A stretch of 64,000 nucleotides of DNA from Leptolyngbya sp. KIOST-1 (GTDB lineage: Bacteria > Cyanobacteriota > Cyanobacteriia > Phormidesmidales > Phormidesmidaceae). The stretch spans positions 1,240,001 to 1,304,000 of the forward strand of contig NZ_JQFA01000002.1 in assembly GCF_000763385.1 (NCBI RefSeq), read 5' to 3'. Made by a program: the position numbers and the translations under genes. Shown here in pieces: positions 56,022-64,000 of this stretch (its first letter is position 1; every line of letters starts with the position of its first letter). Below the pieces are notes generated by a model. That model had not been told where the DNA came from. It saw nothing but the letters and a program-made list of their open reading frames with translations, and made no database searches.

Positions 56022-57803
56022 TTGACTCGATTGCAGCCCCGTTTGGGTTGGGTTGGCCTGGTTCCTGCCTGCTCAGCTATTTTCCTTATCCTGGCAACCC
56101 TTTCCCCGGCCAGGGCAAAAATCGTTGATTCCCGATCGCCCGCTCCGGCCCCCCAGCGCTTATCCCAGGCGAGTCCGTTGCCCCGCCAGCCGATTCCAGA
56201 ACCGCCCCTGCCCGATCAGCCGCTGCCACCCCTGCCCCCACCGGAGGAACTTCTGCCCCCGGCTGATCCGGCGCTGCCAGAGGCCCCCCTAGACGGAACA
56301 GACGGGACAGAGGCCACCTTTTTCGTCAGCACTGTCGAGATTACGGGCAGCACCGTCTTTTCCCCAGCCAATTTGGCTGACCTGGTGGCCCCCTACCTCA
56401 ACCGCCAGGTCAGTTTTAGGGAACTGCTGGAACTGCGCAACGCCATTACCGAACGCTACGTTGCGGCGGGCTACGTGACCTCGGGCGCGATTCTGCCGCC
56501 CCAGACCCTGGTGGGCGATCAGGTCATCATTCAGGCGATCGAAGGGGAACTGGAAGACATCGTAGTCACTGGCTTAAATCGCCTCAGCCCGGCCTACGTC
56601 CGCAGTCGCCTGGGCCAGGCCAGCACCCCGCCCCTCAACGTCGATCGGCTGCTGGCGGGGTTGCAGCGCCTCCAGCTCAATCCCCTGATTGAAACGGTGG
56701 TGGCTGACTTGCAGGCCGGCAGTAGAGCGAACCTCAGCGTACTGGTGGTCAACCTGGCCGAAGCCGACTCGTTGGCCCTTGATCTGAGTCTGGATAACTA
56801 CGGGGCTGCCAGTGTGGGAGCCGAGCAGCGCCGAGTGCTGCTGAGTGAGGGCAATCTTTCGGGCCTGGGCGATCGCATCACCCTGACCTACGAAAACACC
56901 GATGGCAGCAACGGCGTTGACCTCAGTTATACCCTGCCCGTGAGCCCAAACAACGATGCCCTGCGGGTGAGGGCGGGCTACTCCAGCAGTCGGGTGATCG
57001 ATCCCAATTTCCAGGTGCTCGACATTTCCTCCAGCAGTGTTTACTACGACCTGGGCTACCGCCATACTCTGATCGAAACCCCCACCGAAGACCTCACCCT
57101 GGGCCTCACCCTGGGCCATCAGCAAAGCCAAACCCGCCTAGGTCTGGACGACATTGGCCCCTTTCCCCTCTCCCCAGGGGCCGACAGCGAGGGCATCACC
57201 CGAGTCACGGCTCTGCGCTTTTCCCAGCAGTGGACCCAGCGCAGCCAAAGCCACGTGCTGGCCTTTCGATCCCAATTTAGCCTGGGCCTAGATTGGCTGA
57301 GTGCCACCCGCAACCCGACTGGCCCCGATAGCCGCTTTCTGGCCTGGCGCGGTCAGGGCCAGTGGCTACAGCGCTTTGGCCCCGATACCCTGCTGCTGCT
57401 GCGGGGCGACACCCAACTGGCCAGCAATGATCTGCTATCGCCCGAGAAATTTGGTCTGGGCGGTGCCCTGAGCGTGCGCGGCTACGGGCGAGATGTGCTG
57501 TTGCGCGACAGCGGCGTGCTGCTCTCGGCAGAACTGCGATCGCCCATCGCCCGCGTTCCAGATCTAGATGCCACCCTACAGATCGTTCCATTTCTGGATG
57601 CTGGGGTAGCCTGGAATGTGACCCCAGGTCTGTCCTCTGGCCCCAACACGTTGGTGGGTACTGGACTGGGCCTGCTGTGGCAGCAGGGCGATCGCCTCTC
57701 CACGCGAGTCGATCTGGGCCTTCCCCTGATACCCCTGGCTGAAGGTAGGAACGTTTTCCAGGGGAGCAGTGTCTATTTTTCAGTTCGATATACGCCCTTC
57801 TGA
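56022..57803 (+). CDS. TpsB-type outer-membrane transporter (ShlB/FhaC family)
   Basis: 593 residues from TTG 56022. Signal peptide near the start, a Pro-rich stretch (residues 40-95), POTRA-type domain (TFFVSTVEITGSTVFSPANLADLV; LVGDQVIIQAIEGELEDIVVTG), and a beta barrel with conserved FGLGGALSVRGYGRDVLL and a final SVYFSVRYTPF. It exports TPS exoproteins through the outer membrane; the candidate substrate is at 38276. Placed immediately downstream of the TPR-CHAT gene. Confidence 0.92.
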   Translation: MTRLQPRLGWVGLVPACSAIFLILATLSPARAKIVDSRSPAPAPQRLSQASPLPRQPIPEPPLPDQPLPPLPPPEELLPPADPALPEAPLDGTDGTEATFFVSTVEITGSTVFSPANLADLVAPYLNRQVSFRELLELRNAITERYVAAGYVTSGAILPPQTLVGDQVIIQAIEGELEDIVVTGLNRLSPAYVRSRLGQASTPPLNVDRLLAGLQRLQLNPLIETVVADLQAGSRANLSVLVVNLAEADSLALDLSLDNYGAASVGAEQRRVLLSEGNLSGLGDRITLTYENTDGSNGVDLSYTLPVSPNNDALRVRAGYSSSRVIDPNFQVLDISSSSVYYDLGYRHTLIETPTEDLTLGLTLGHQQSQTRLGLDDIGPFPLSPGADSEGITRVTALRFSQQWTQRSQSHVLAFRSQFSLGLDWLSATRNPTGPDSRFLAWRGQGQWLQRFGPDTLLLLRGDTQLASNDLLSPEKFGLGGALSVRGYGRDVLLRDSGVLLSAELRSPIARVPDLDATLQIVPFLDAGVAWNVTPGLSSGPNTLVGTGLGLLWQQGDRLSTRVDLGLPLIPLAEGRNVFQGSSVYFSVRYTPF

Positions 57804-57925
57804 GTCAACCTCTGCTTGTCATCGTCCAACCAGAGCTGACTACACCCAATGAGAACCCATCGTTGACCTGCAACGATGGCTGAGCCAATGGCAATTGGGG
57901 TGCTCTGAGCTGTGAGCCAATGGGG

Positions 57926-60916
57926 CTAAGCGCCAGGAGATGGCGGCCCTGGCTCAGCAGCGGGCCAATCGTAGCCACCACGTCTATAGCGTTTGCGCAG
58001 CTCCTCCAGGCCGAGCACCAGAGGCGGACACAGCAGCAGTACTGCCCACTGCCCAGGGGTGAGCGGTGCCGTCGAAAAAATGCGCTGTAGCGGCGGCAGG
58101 GTGATTATCGCGGCAATCAAGCCCCACTCCACCCCCAGACCCAGCCAGATCAGCGGGTTAGACCACCAGCCCAGCCGCCAGACGGACACCGTTTCAGAGC
58201 GGCAGGCGAACACATTGCCGCTCTGGCAGGCGACGATCGCCGCCAGGGTGAGGGTGGTGGCCTGCATATAGATGGCCACCACCGGGGCCGTAGCACTATC
58301 GGCCTGGAGGGCGGGGGTGACGGCCTGAAGGGCGGGCAGGTCAAACCCGTGGCTGTGCCACACCCAGCCAAAAGCGGCCATACCCAGCAGGCCCTCCAGG
58401 ATGCCTAGCCAGCCGTAGGCCCGCAGCAGCAGGCCGCCATCCATCAGCGGTTGGGCCTTGGCGCGGGGGGGCATTGCCATGGTGCCTGCTTCCGGCACCT
58501 CGGCCCCCAGGGCCAGGGCGGGCACCATATCGGTGCCCAGGTCAATCGCCAGAATCTGCATAATCACCAGGGCTGGCGGTATTTTGAGAGCCACCATCGC
58601 TAAAAAGGGCAGTAGCTCGGGCACGTTGGAGGCCAGGATATAGGTGATGAACTTGCGGATGTTTTGGTAGGTGGTGCGGCCCTCCTCGATCGCGCTGACG
58701 ATGGTGGCAAAGTTGTCGTCGGTGAGCACCATGTCGGCGGCCTCGCGGGCCACATCGGTACCGTTGAGCCCCATGGCAATGCCGATGTGGGCCGATCGCA
58801 GGGCCGGAGCGTCGTTGACGCCGTCGCCGGTCACCGCCACCACGGCCCCGGTGGCCTTGTAGGCCTCCACCAGACGCAGCTTGTGCTCGGGCGACATGCG
58901 GGCAAACACCAGGCGCGATCGGTATTTCACGATCTGCTGGAGCTGGGCGTCGGAGAGGTGACCCAGGGTTTCACCGGTGATCACCCGGATAGGTTCATGG
59001 CTGGTGGCCGGGGCATCGACCAGGCCAATCTGCTGGGCGATCGCCTCGGCGGTGAGCCCGTAATCGCCCGTGACCATAGTGACCCGAATGCCCGCCCGGT
59101 GACACTGGGCGATCGCCTCGGGCACCTCGGGCCGGGGTGGGTCAAACATCGCCACCAGGCCGATAAAGGTCAGGTCTTGTTCTAAATCCTGAGCTTTCAT
59201 AGCCTGGAGGCGATCGCCGGGCCGGGCGGCCAGCCCCAGCACCCGAAAGCCCAGGCGGGCCAAGTGGTCGTTGGCTGCCACCACCTGCTCCCAGTCGCCG
59301 TGGCCCAGAACCTCCACGGCACCATCTCGCAATAGATACTGGCAGTGGCGCACCACCTCCAGGGGCGCGCCCTTGGTAAAGGCCACCTGGGAGTAGCCCT
59401 GGGGGAGAGTGCCGGGCCAGAGGTCGGCCCAGCCGTTGAGCACCACGGTCATCATGCGGCGGCGCGAGTCAAAGGGAATTTCCCGCTGGCGGGGGTAGCG
59501 TTTCTGGAGGTCTTCGACGTTGAGACCGGCCTTGGCGGCGACCACCACCAGGGCCGCCTCGGTGGGGTCGCCAATCTCCTGCCAGCGGCTGGGGGCGGTG
59601 AGGTGGCGCAGGCGGGCGTTGGAGCAGAGGGCGGCCCCGGTCAGCAGCAGGTGCAGGGCCCAGGTCAGCGGCGAGTCGGTGGACAGGTGCACCCGGCCCA
59701 CGGTGGGGTCGTAGCCCGCCCCGGTGACGCGAATGTGCCCAGGAGGTAGACCTGGTTGTGCGTCAGTTGGATCTGATGGATCGGGGCCGTTCGAGTCTCG
59801 GTGGGCGGGCAGCCACAGGTAGCGCACGGTCATTTCGTTTTTGGTCAGGGTGCCGGTTTTGTCGGTGCAGATGACATTGACGGCGCTCAGGGTTTCTACC
59901 GCCGAGAGCCTGCGCACCAGGGCATTGCGCCGCACCATGCGCTGCACTCCAATGGCCAGCGACAGGGTGACGGTGGGCAGCAGCCCCTCGGGCACCAGGG
60001 CGACGATGATGCCAATGGCAAAGACAAAGCTCTCGGTCAGATCCATACCCACCAGCAGGGCGGTGAGGGCGAACACCAGCAGGCCCATGGCGACGGCGAT
60101 CGCCGTATTTACCCGCACAATGTGGCTGACCTGCATCTCCAGAGTGCTGGGTTCGCGCCCCACGTCCGTAGTCAGGTGGGCCACCCGGCCAAACTCGGTG
60201 TGGGTGCCGGTGGCGTAGACCACGGCGGTGCCCCGGCCCGCCGCCACCGTAGCCCCCGCCAGCACCAGGTTGCTAATTTCGGCGGGGTTAGCTCGCTCGT
60301 GCTGGGGCTGTTCGCCCCGGCGATGGAGGGGCTGGCCGCTGCGCAGGGGCAGGGTTTCACGCTGGCGCACGGGGTGAGGGTTGCGGGCCACGGGCAGCGA
60401 CTCGCCAGTGAGTACTGACACATCCAGGTAGAGGCCCTCGGCACTGACCAGCCGGGCATCGGCGGGAATGCGATCGCCCTCCTCTAGCTGCACCACATCG
60501 CCCCGCACCACTTGCCGGGCAGCCATTGGCACCAGTTCTCCCCCGCGCAGCACCCGCACCTGGCTGGGCAACACATTCTTCAGGGCCGCCAGAGCCTGCT
60601 CGGCCCGAAACTCCTGCCAAAAGCTGAAGGCCGCATTTACCCAGATCACCGCCCAGATGGCCCAGCCCAGGGCCGGGGTGTGGGAGATAAAGGCCAGCCC
60701 CCCCGCCACCCAAAGCAACAGCGCCATGAAGTGGGTGAGCTGATCACTAAAGCGCAACCACAGCGGGCGATGGGCAGGCTCAGGTAGCTCGTTGGGGCCA
60801 AAGCGATCGAGGCGACGCTGGGCTTCAAGATCGCTTAGCCCGGTGACCTCAGTGTCGAGGGCAGAGTAGACCTCCTCCGGGGGCAGGGTCCAGAGGGGGC
60901 GGTGGGTTGGAGCCAT
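57926..60916 (-). CDS. P-type cation-transporting ATPase (type II)
   Basis: 996 residues. Catalytic features: ICTDKTGTLTKNEMTV (phosphorylation Asp), VLTGESLPV (actuator), MVTGDYGLTAEAIA and VTGDGVNDAPALRSAH (hinge). The membrane motif VPEGLLPTVTLSLAIG is like Na/K- and Ca-type IIC/IIA ATPases. An insertion rich in Arg/His (residues about 175-215, RQRETLPLRSGQPLHRRGEQ) interrupts the actuator region. Ten or so membrane helices are present. The transported ion cannot be fixed from sequence; Ca2+ or Na+ are likely. Confidence 0.9.
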   Translation of the reverse strand: MAPTHRPLWTLPPEEVYSALDTEVTGLSDLEAQRRLDRFGPNELPEPAHRPLWLRFSDQLTHFMALLLWVAGGLAFISHTPALGWAIWAVIWVNAAFSFWQEFRAEQALAALKNVLPSQVRVLRGGELVPMAARQVVRGDVVQLEEGDRIPADARLVSAEGLYLDVSVLTGESLPVARNPHPVRQRETLPLRSGQPLHRRGEQPQHERANPAEISNLVLAGATVAAGRGTAVVYATGTHTEFGRVAHLTTDVGREPSTLEMQVSHIVRVNTAIAVAMGLLVFALTALLVGMDLTESFVFAIGIIVALVPEGLLPTVTLSLAIGVQRMVRRNALVRRLSAVETLSAVNVICTDKTGTLTKNEMTVRYLWLPAHRDSNGPDPSDPTDAQPGLPPGHIRVTGAGYDPTVGRVHLSTDSPLTWALHLLLTGAALCSNARLRHLTAPSRWQEIGDPTEAALVVVAAKAGLNVEDLQKRYPRQREIPFDSRRRMMTVVLNGWADLWPGTLPQGYSQVAFTKGAPLEVVRHCQYLLRDGAVEVLGHGDWEQVVAANDHLARLGFRVLGLAARPGDRLQAMKAQDLEQDLTFIGLVAMFDPPRPEVPEAIAQCHRAGIRVTMVTGDYGLTAEAIAQQIGLVDAPATSHEPIRVITGETLGHLSDAQLQQIVKYRSRLVFARMSPEHKLRLVEAYKATGAVVAVTGDGVNDAPALRSAHIGIAMGLNGTDVAREAADMVLTDDNFATIVSAIEEGRTTYQNIRKFITYILASNVPELLPFLAMVALKIPPALVIMQILAIDLGTDMVPALALGAEVPEAGTMAMPPRAKAQPLMDGGLLLRAYGWLGILEGLLGMAAFGWVWHSHGFDLPALQAVTPALQADSATAPVVAIYMQATTLTLAAIVACQSGNVFACRSETVSVWRLGWWSNPLIWLGLGVEWGLIAAIITLPPLQRIFSTAPLTPGQWAVLLLCPPLVLGLEELRKRYRRGGYDWPAAEPGPPSPGA

Positions 60917-61020
60917 AAATCGGGTTAACCCTAAGTTTGACCGGCAAAGTCCTTTGCACCGTCTCCCACACCTAGACCGAGTTACTCTGCCGTGCCGCTC
61001 GGTTAGATAAAGAGGTCGAG

Positions 61021-62598
61021 CTAAGACTTAAATTTCTCAATAATATAGTCGGAGGTTCTAATACCTAATGCGACCATAGTCAAGGTTGGGTTTACGGTAG
61101 CAGAACCGACAAAAGTACTGCCACCAGCCAAAAACAGATTGGATATGCCGTGGACCTGACCATAACTGTCAACTACACTTGTATTCGGCGAGTCGCCCAT
61201 ACGGCAGGTGCCATGGTGATGAGCTATGGAATGGACCCCTTCCACTGAGGAAAAGCTCACCTCATCAGCATGGGTTGCAGACACCATCTTGTCTAGAATT
61301 TCTCTAACAAAAGCATAGGTTTCATGATCAAACTCATTCAAACTGTAATGTGCTTTAGCAAACGGATCACCAAAACGATCCTTCTCCTCTGAAAGAGCAA
61401 CAAATTTCTCAGATCCCACTGACGCCTCAGAATGAAAACGAATAGGAACCCAGTGCCTACTCTCTTCCATAGAGGCAATTACATCTTCACCTGTGTTGCA
61501 CTCATTCCAAGTTGCTCCAATAATATTTGGAGGTTCATTCACAAATGGAAATTCTATCTTCGTTCCCCCATGTCTTCCCCGACTAGGGGGATTCATAAAT
61601 TGATGAGATTGACCAGTCCACCCGCCAAAACGCGAAGGGTAAAACTTCTCCTTATAGCGGACGTTACCTAACCAGCCATGGTGGAAGGTTAGGTTTTTCC
61701 CTAACTGACCAGAGTGATTTCCAATTCCATTGGGATGACGTTCATTTTTAGAAAGAAGCAGTAGGCGAGCAGACTCAATTGCATTCGCAGCCACAATGAC
61801 AATATCGGCTGCATGTTCCTGCTCTGTTGAACTTTCGTTGTCTTGGTAGACAATCCCAGTTGCCCGCCCAGAAGCATCTGCAACGATGCGTCGCACGGTA
61901 ACACCTGATACAACTCGACAAGATCCGGTTAAAACTGCTTTTTGAAGATGATAATTTGGGGAGTAACGAGCGCCTATTGGGCATACCCAACAGGGGCCGT
62001 TATTATCACAAGCCTGGCGATCTCCATATTGGACACGAGTTCTTGCTTGAGGAGTAGAATGCAGCACCATGCCTGCATCTTTGAGTCTCTCCGCCAATAT
62101 CAAGTCATCATAGCTCAATTCAAAGGGAGGCATAGGGTAAGACTGAGATCTTGGCGGGGCGAAGGGGTTATCTTCATCAGTTCCAGAAACCCCAATAAAG
62201 GACTCAGCCCTACAATAATAAGGCTCTATTGCTTCATAACTAATAGGCCAGTCATCTCCATATCCATAAAGACTCTTCGTTTTAAAGTCGCTAGGGATCA
62301 TTCTTAGCGCGATCCCTGACCACCGAGTCGAACTACCACCGACAACTGCATAGAAATCTCCGTTCAGGGGATGTTGATAATCTCCCGCAACAATAATGTT
62401 GTTAACGTCCTCAGGCAATGAGTATCCTGGGTTTTTATAAAGATACTCAAATTCTTCTTTGAACTGTTCTGAATGAGGATAAGAATATTCGGGCCCTCTT
62501 TCAAACACTTCAACATAGAATCCTTTTTGGACCAAGTGGTAAGCCAGTGTCGCACCGACAATTCCAGAACCCACAACAGCCACTTTCTTTTGCTTCAT
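61021..62598 (-). CDS. GMC-family oxidoreductase
   Basis: 525 residues. FAD-binding start VAVVGSGIVGATLAYHLV, a Cys-rich segment CDNNGPCWVCPIGARYSP as in dehydrogenases of the gluconate/glucose type that hold an iron-sulphur cluster, and the C-terminal HHHGTCRMGDSP with SATVNPTLTMVALG (catalytic His and Asn). Predicted to oxidise a sugar or alcohol. The partner small subunit is upstream at 62889. AT content is higher than in the neighbouring ATPase gene. Confidence 0.88.
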   Translation of the reverse strand: MKQKKVAVVGSGIVGATLAYHLVQKGFYVEVFERGPEYSYPHSEQFKEEFEYLYKNPGYSLPEDVNNIIVAGDYQHPLNGDFYAVVGGSSTRWSGIALRMIPSDFKTKSLYGYGDDWPISYEAIEPYYCRAESFIGVSGTDEDNPFAPPRSQSYPMPPFELSYDDLILAERLKDAGMVLHSTPQARTRVQYGDRQACDNNGPCWVCPIGARYSPNYHLQKAVLTGSCRVVSGVTVRRIVADASGRATGIVYQDNESSTEQEHAADIVIVAANAIESARLLLLSKNERHPNGIGNHSGQLGKNLTFHHGWLGNVRYKEKFYPSRFGGWTGQSHQFMNPPSRGRHGGTKIEFPFVNEPPNIIGATWNECNTGEDVIASMEESRHWVPIRFHSEASVGSEKFVALSEEKDRFGDPFAKAHYSLNEFDHETYAFVREILDKMVSATHADEVSFSSVEGVHSIAHHHGTCRMGDSPNTSVVDSYGQVHGISNLFLAGGSTFVGSATVNPTLTMVALGIRTSDYIIEKFKS

Positions 62599-62888
62599 AT
62601 ATTTCAGCCAAATAAAAATAAATTTCTTGTTTCCTTGTTATGACTCTAGTTCATAATTTTAAGCGCTTAAAATTTTAGCCATGTTCTGCCTATCAGAAAC
62701 ATCCATAGGGGGTTAACGCTACTTTTGAGTAAATCTCCTACCCTTAAAATGCCTTAGGTATTCACATCAATAACAGCCCTATGCTAAGATCTACAATTTT
62801 CTTTACGCAAAATTCCCTTATCTAGTTAAACAAAGCACACAGCCTGACCGATCCGGAGCACCAAAAGTGAAGTCAACCAGATTGCCGT
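62599..62888. other. AT-rich spacer between the two oxidoreductase genes
   Basis: 290 bp. TTTTAAGCGCTTAAAA (around 62659-62674) is a near-perfect palindrome and a possible regulatory site. No gene is supported. Confidence 0.4.
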
Positions 62889-63488
62889 CTATATAGGCAT
62901 CTCATTTTTATAGGTTTCCAAACCTCTAGGAACGCCTATCCACTGATCATACCCAACTATTGTAAGTGCATGGGTTCGGGCAAAAAGTGCCAATATCTCC
63001 TTGAATAAATAACTTTCGTACAACATTTCATTCCGCCTGAAAAGCGTAGCTGTCAGAACGCCTAATTTCCCTGGAAGTTGGGCCACTGACAGGAATTTAT
63101 GTTGATCAATAATTTTCAATCTCTCCCCTCTATCCATTTCTACAAAACTACGTCCCCCTTGTTTATCCACTTTGCGCTTCACGCTTGCCGTAAATTTTTC
63201 ATATAACTCTTTATATCCAGGACAATTTTCTGCGTGCCACTTAAAGAAGGATTCATAACGACTAATTTCTATTGACTCGTAGCCAATCAGGGCAGTTGTT
63301 GTTGCTTTTAAAGTATCAAGAACTTCCTGGCTCAAGTTACCCATAGAACTTTTATTTAAAAGCTTTCTAGATCTATACTTTGACCTAGCCTGCTTTGATG
63401 CGCTCTTCACTTGAGAACGCCCTGAAGTACTTGCCACCGTAAAGGTAGCAGCAGCCAAAGAAGCAGCTAAAAACTTTCTGCGTTTCAT
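62889..63488 (-). CDS. Tat-exported small subunit-like protein (gluconate 2-dehydrogenase subunit 3 type)
   Basis: 199 residues. Begins MKRRKFLAASLAAATFTVAS, a twin-arginine signal (RRKFL). The body is helical with FFKWHAENCPGYKELYEKF and a C-terminal FARTHALTIVGYDQWIGVPRG resembling the gamma subunit of FAD-dependent glucose/gluconate dehydrogenases. Such subunits escort the catalytic subunit through the Tat system. It precedes the GMC gene on the same strand with a 290-bp gap; no cytochrome subunit is visible in the window. Confidence 0.75.
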   Translation of the reverse strand: MKRRKFLAASLAAATFTVASTSGRSQVKSASKQARSKYRSRKLLNKSSMGNLSQEVLDTLKATTTALIGYESIEISRYESFFKWHAENCPGYKELYEKFTASVKRKVDKQGGRSFVEMDRGERLKIIDQHKFLSVAQLPGKLGVLTATLFRRNEMLYESYLFKEILALFARTHALTIVGYDQWIGVPRGLETYKNEMPI

Positions 63489-63577
63489 AGTATTTCAAAT
63501 TAATTAAAATTAAGATTAGAAATTCGGAGCCTTGGCTAAAAACCTACACAATCATAGATTTAGACAAATAAAAGCAA

Positions 63578-63820
63578 CTATCCATTTTGAGCATTGGCAG
63601 GTTGAGTACGGTTTTCTTTAACTAGCCGCTTGTAGGTACGGTAGGGCATGTAGTCGGCAGGGTTATAGCCCGCACAGCGCAAAATCAAAACGCAAGCCCA
63701 AGAATACTTGCCCTCTACGATCGCTGTTACTATCTGGTCAAGCTGCTCGGCACTCATGTCCCGGTTGGCGGTTGCAAACCTAGCCGGGGAAATAGTAGAA
63801 ATAGAGGTGTACCGCGACAT
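63578..63820 (-). CDS. HetP-family protein
   Basis: 80 residues. The family core EQLDQIVTAIVEGKYSWACV followed by LILRCAGYNPADYMPYRTYKRLVKEN matches HetP and its homologues closely. In heterocyst formers HetP promotes commitment to the heterocyst fate; homologues in non-heterocystous species are also found, so this does not prove differentiation here. The upstream ~20 residues are variable. Starts ATG 63820. Confidence 0.9.
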   Translation of the reverse strand: MSRYTSISTISPARFATANRDMSAEQLDQIVTAIVEGKYSWACVLILRCAGYNPADYMPYRTYKRLVKENRTQPANAQNG

Positions 63821-63886
63821 AAAAATTCTCCAAACCGAAAAGATATGAATTTTATTTATTGAAGGAATATCGTCAAGGCTATCCTC

Positions 63887-64000
63887 CTAGCTCTGATTAA
63901 CGGTTTCAGGTGGATCAGGCAGTTCTAGCCCTTGGGCTAAGGCTACAAACTCAGCGGTTTCAGCTTCTGCACAGTAAGTTGGATCAGGTAACACTGCTTG
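63887..64000 (-). CDS. 3' end of a gene running off the right edge
   Basis: An open minus-strand frame runs from the edge for 37 codons and ends at a TAG (63889-63887). The residues include YCAEAETAEFVALAQGLELP and PPETVNQS. No family is recognised from this fragment. Composition is AT-moderate as in the HetP gene. Confidence 0.4.
   Translation of the reverse strand, partial: QAVLPDPTYCAEAETAEFVALAQGLELPDPPETVNQS

Noticed and set aside
1-64000. tRNA or rRNA genes
   Set aside because: Gene-free stretches were read for cloverleaf-like and TTCGAATC-type sequences and none was convincing; a covariance-model search would be decisive.

Overview
The window is from a moderately GC-rich filamentous or filament-like cyanobacterium. 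The HIP1 octamer GCGATCGC recurs throughout. Cyanobacterium-typical families are present: a HetP-family protein, DUF1822, DUF928, CHASE2/CHAT proteins, a DUF4126 protein, and TPS exoproteins with the NPAGI motif. No rRNA, tRNA or CRISPR array was recognised. The species cannot be named from the sequence, but the style resembles Leptolyngbya/Nodosilinea-type genomes (inference).

Layout. (1) 1-9.1 kb is mostly housekeeping: 3-methyladenine DNA glycosylase, a 40-aa membrane peptide, a beta-CASP metallo-hydrolase, a PPC-domain protein, Era GTPase with a YjbQ protein, and thioredoxin. An HNH endonuclease gene here is broken by a complete ISAs1-family element (10-bp target duplication) and by a frameshift. 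(2) 9.1-31 kb holds envelope and metabolism genes: a proline-rich lipoprotein, ribosomal protein L32 (57 aa), a caspase-fold protein whose catalytic His and Cys are replaced, murD, glyS, a class III cyclase with a degenerate receiver, a CPBP protease, an acyltransferase, an SDR, an alpha/beta hydrolase, a HAMP sensor without output domain, and a vanadium haloperoxidase. (3) 32.6-41.2 kb is a co-directional cluster: sigma-like factor, DUF1822, CHAT-CHASE2, DUF928, TPS exoprotein. Its likely remaining parts, a secreted TPR-CHAT protein and a TpsB transporter, lie at 53.4-57.8 kb. (4) Between these halves sits an accessory block (41.3-53.3 kb): a MinD/ParA-like ATPase, a glutaminase, a GAF-PAS sensor, a second PAS sensor cut by two independent IS insertions, and an AT-rich gene for a predicted aerolysin-type pore-forming protein. 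(5) 57.9-64 kb carries a P-type cation ATPase, then an AT-rich end with a GMC oxidoreductase, its Tat-exported small partner, a HetP-family gene and a gene running off the edge.

How genes may work together. The sigma/DUF1822/CHAT-CHASE2/DUF928/TPS/TpsB set looks like one envelope sensing-and-secretion system: CHASE2 and CHAT domains as sensor and protease-like parts, TpsB as outer-membrane exporter of the TPS protein. Separately, three sensor proteins lacking any catalytic output (HAMP at 28.9-30.1 kb, GAF-PAS at 43.8-45.1 kb, and the interrupted PAS gene) end in the same roughly 50-residue tail. Two of them adjoin the ParA-like ATPase and glutaminase, which suggests an undescribed signalling or positioning module. 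Removing the two insertion sequences, with one copy of each target duplication, restores the broken PAS gene to a single 438-codon reading frame, so the insertions look recent.
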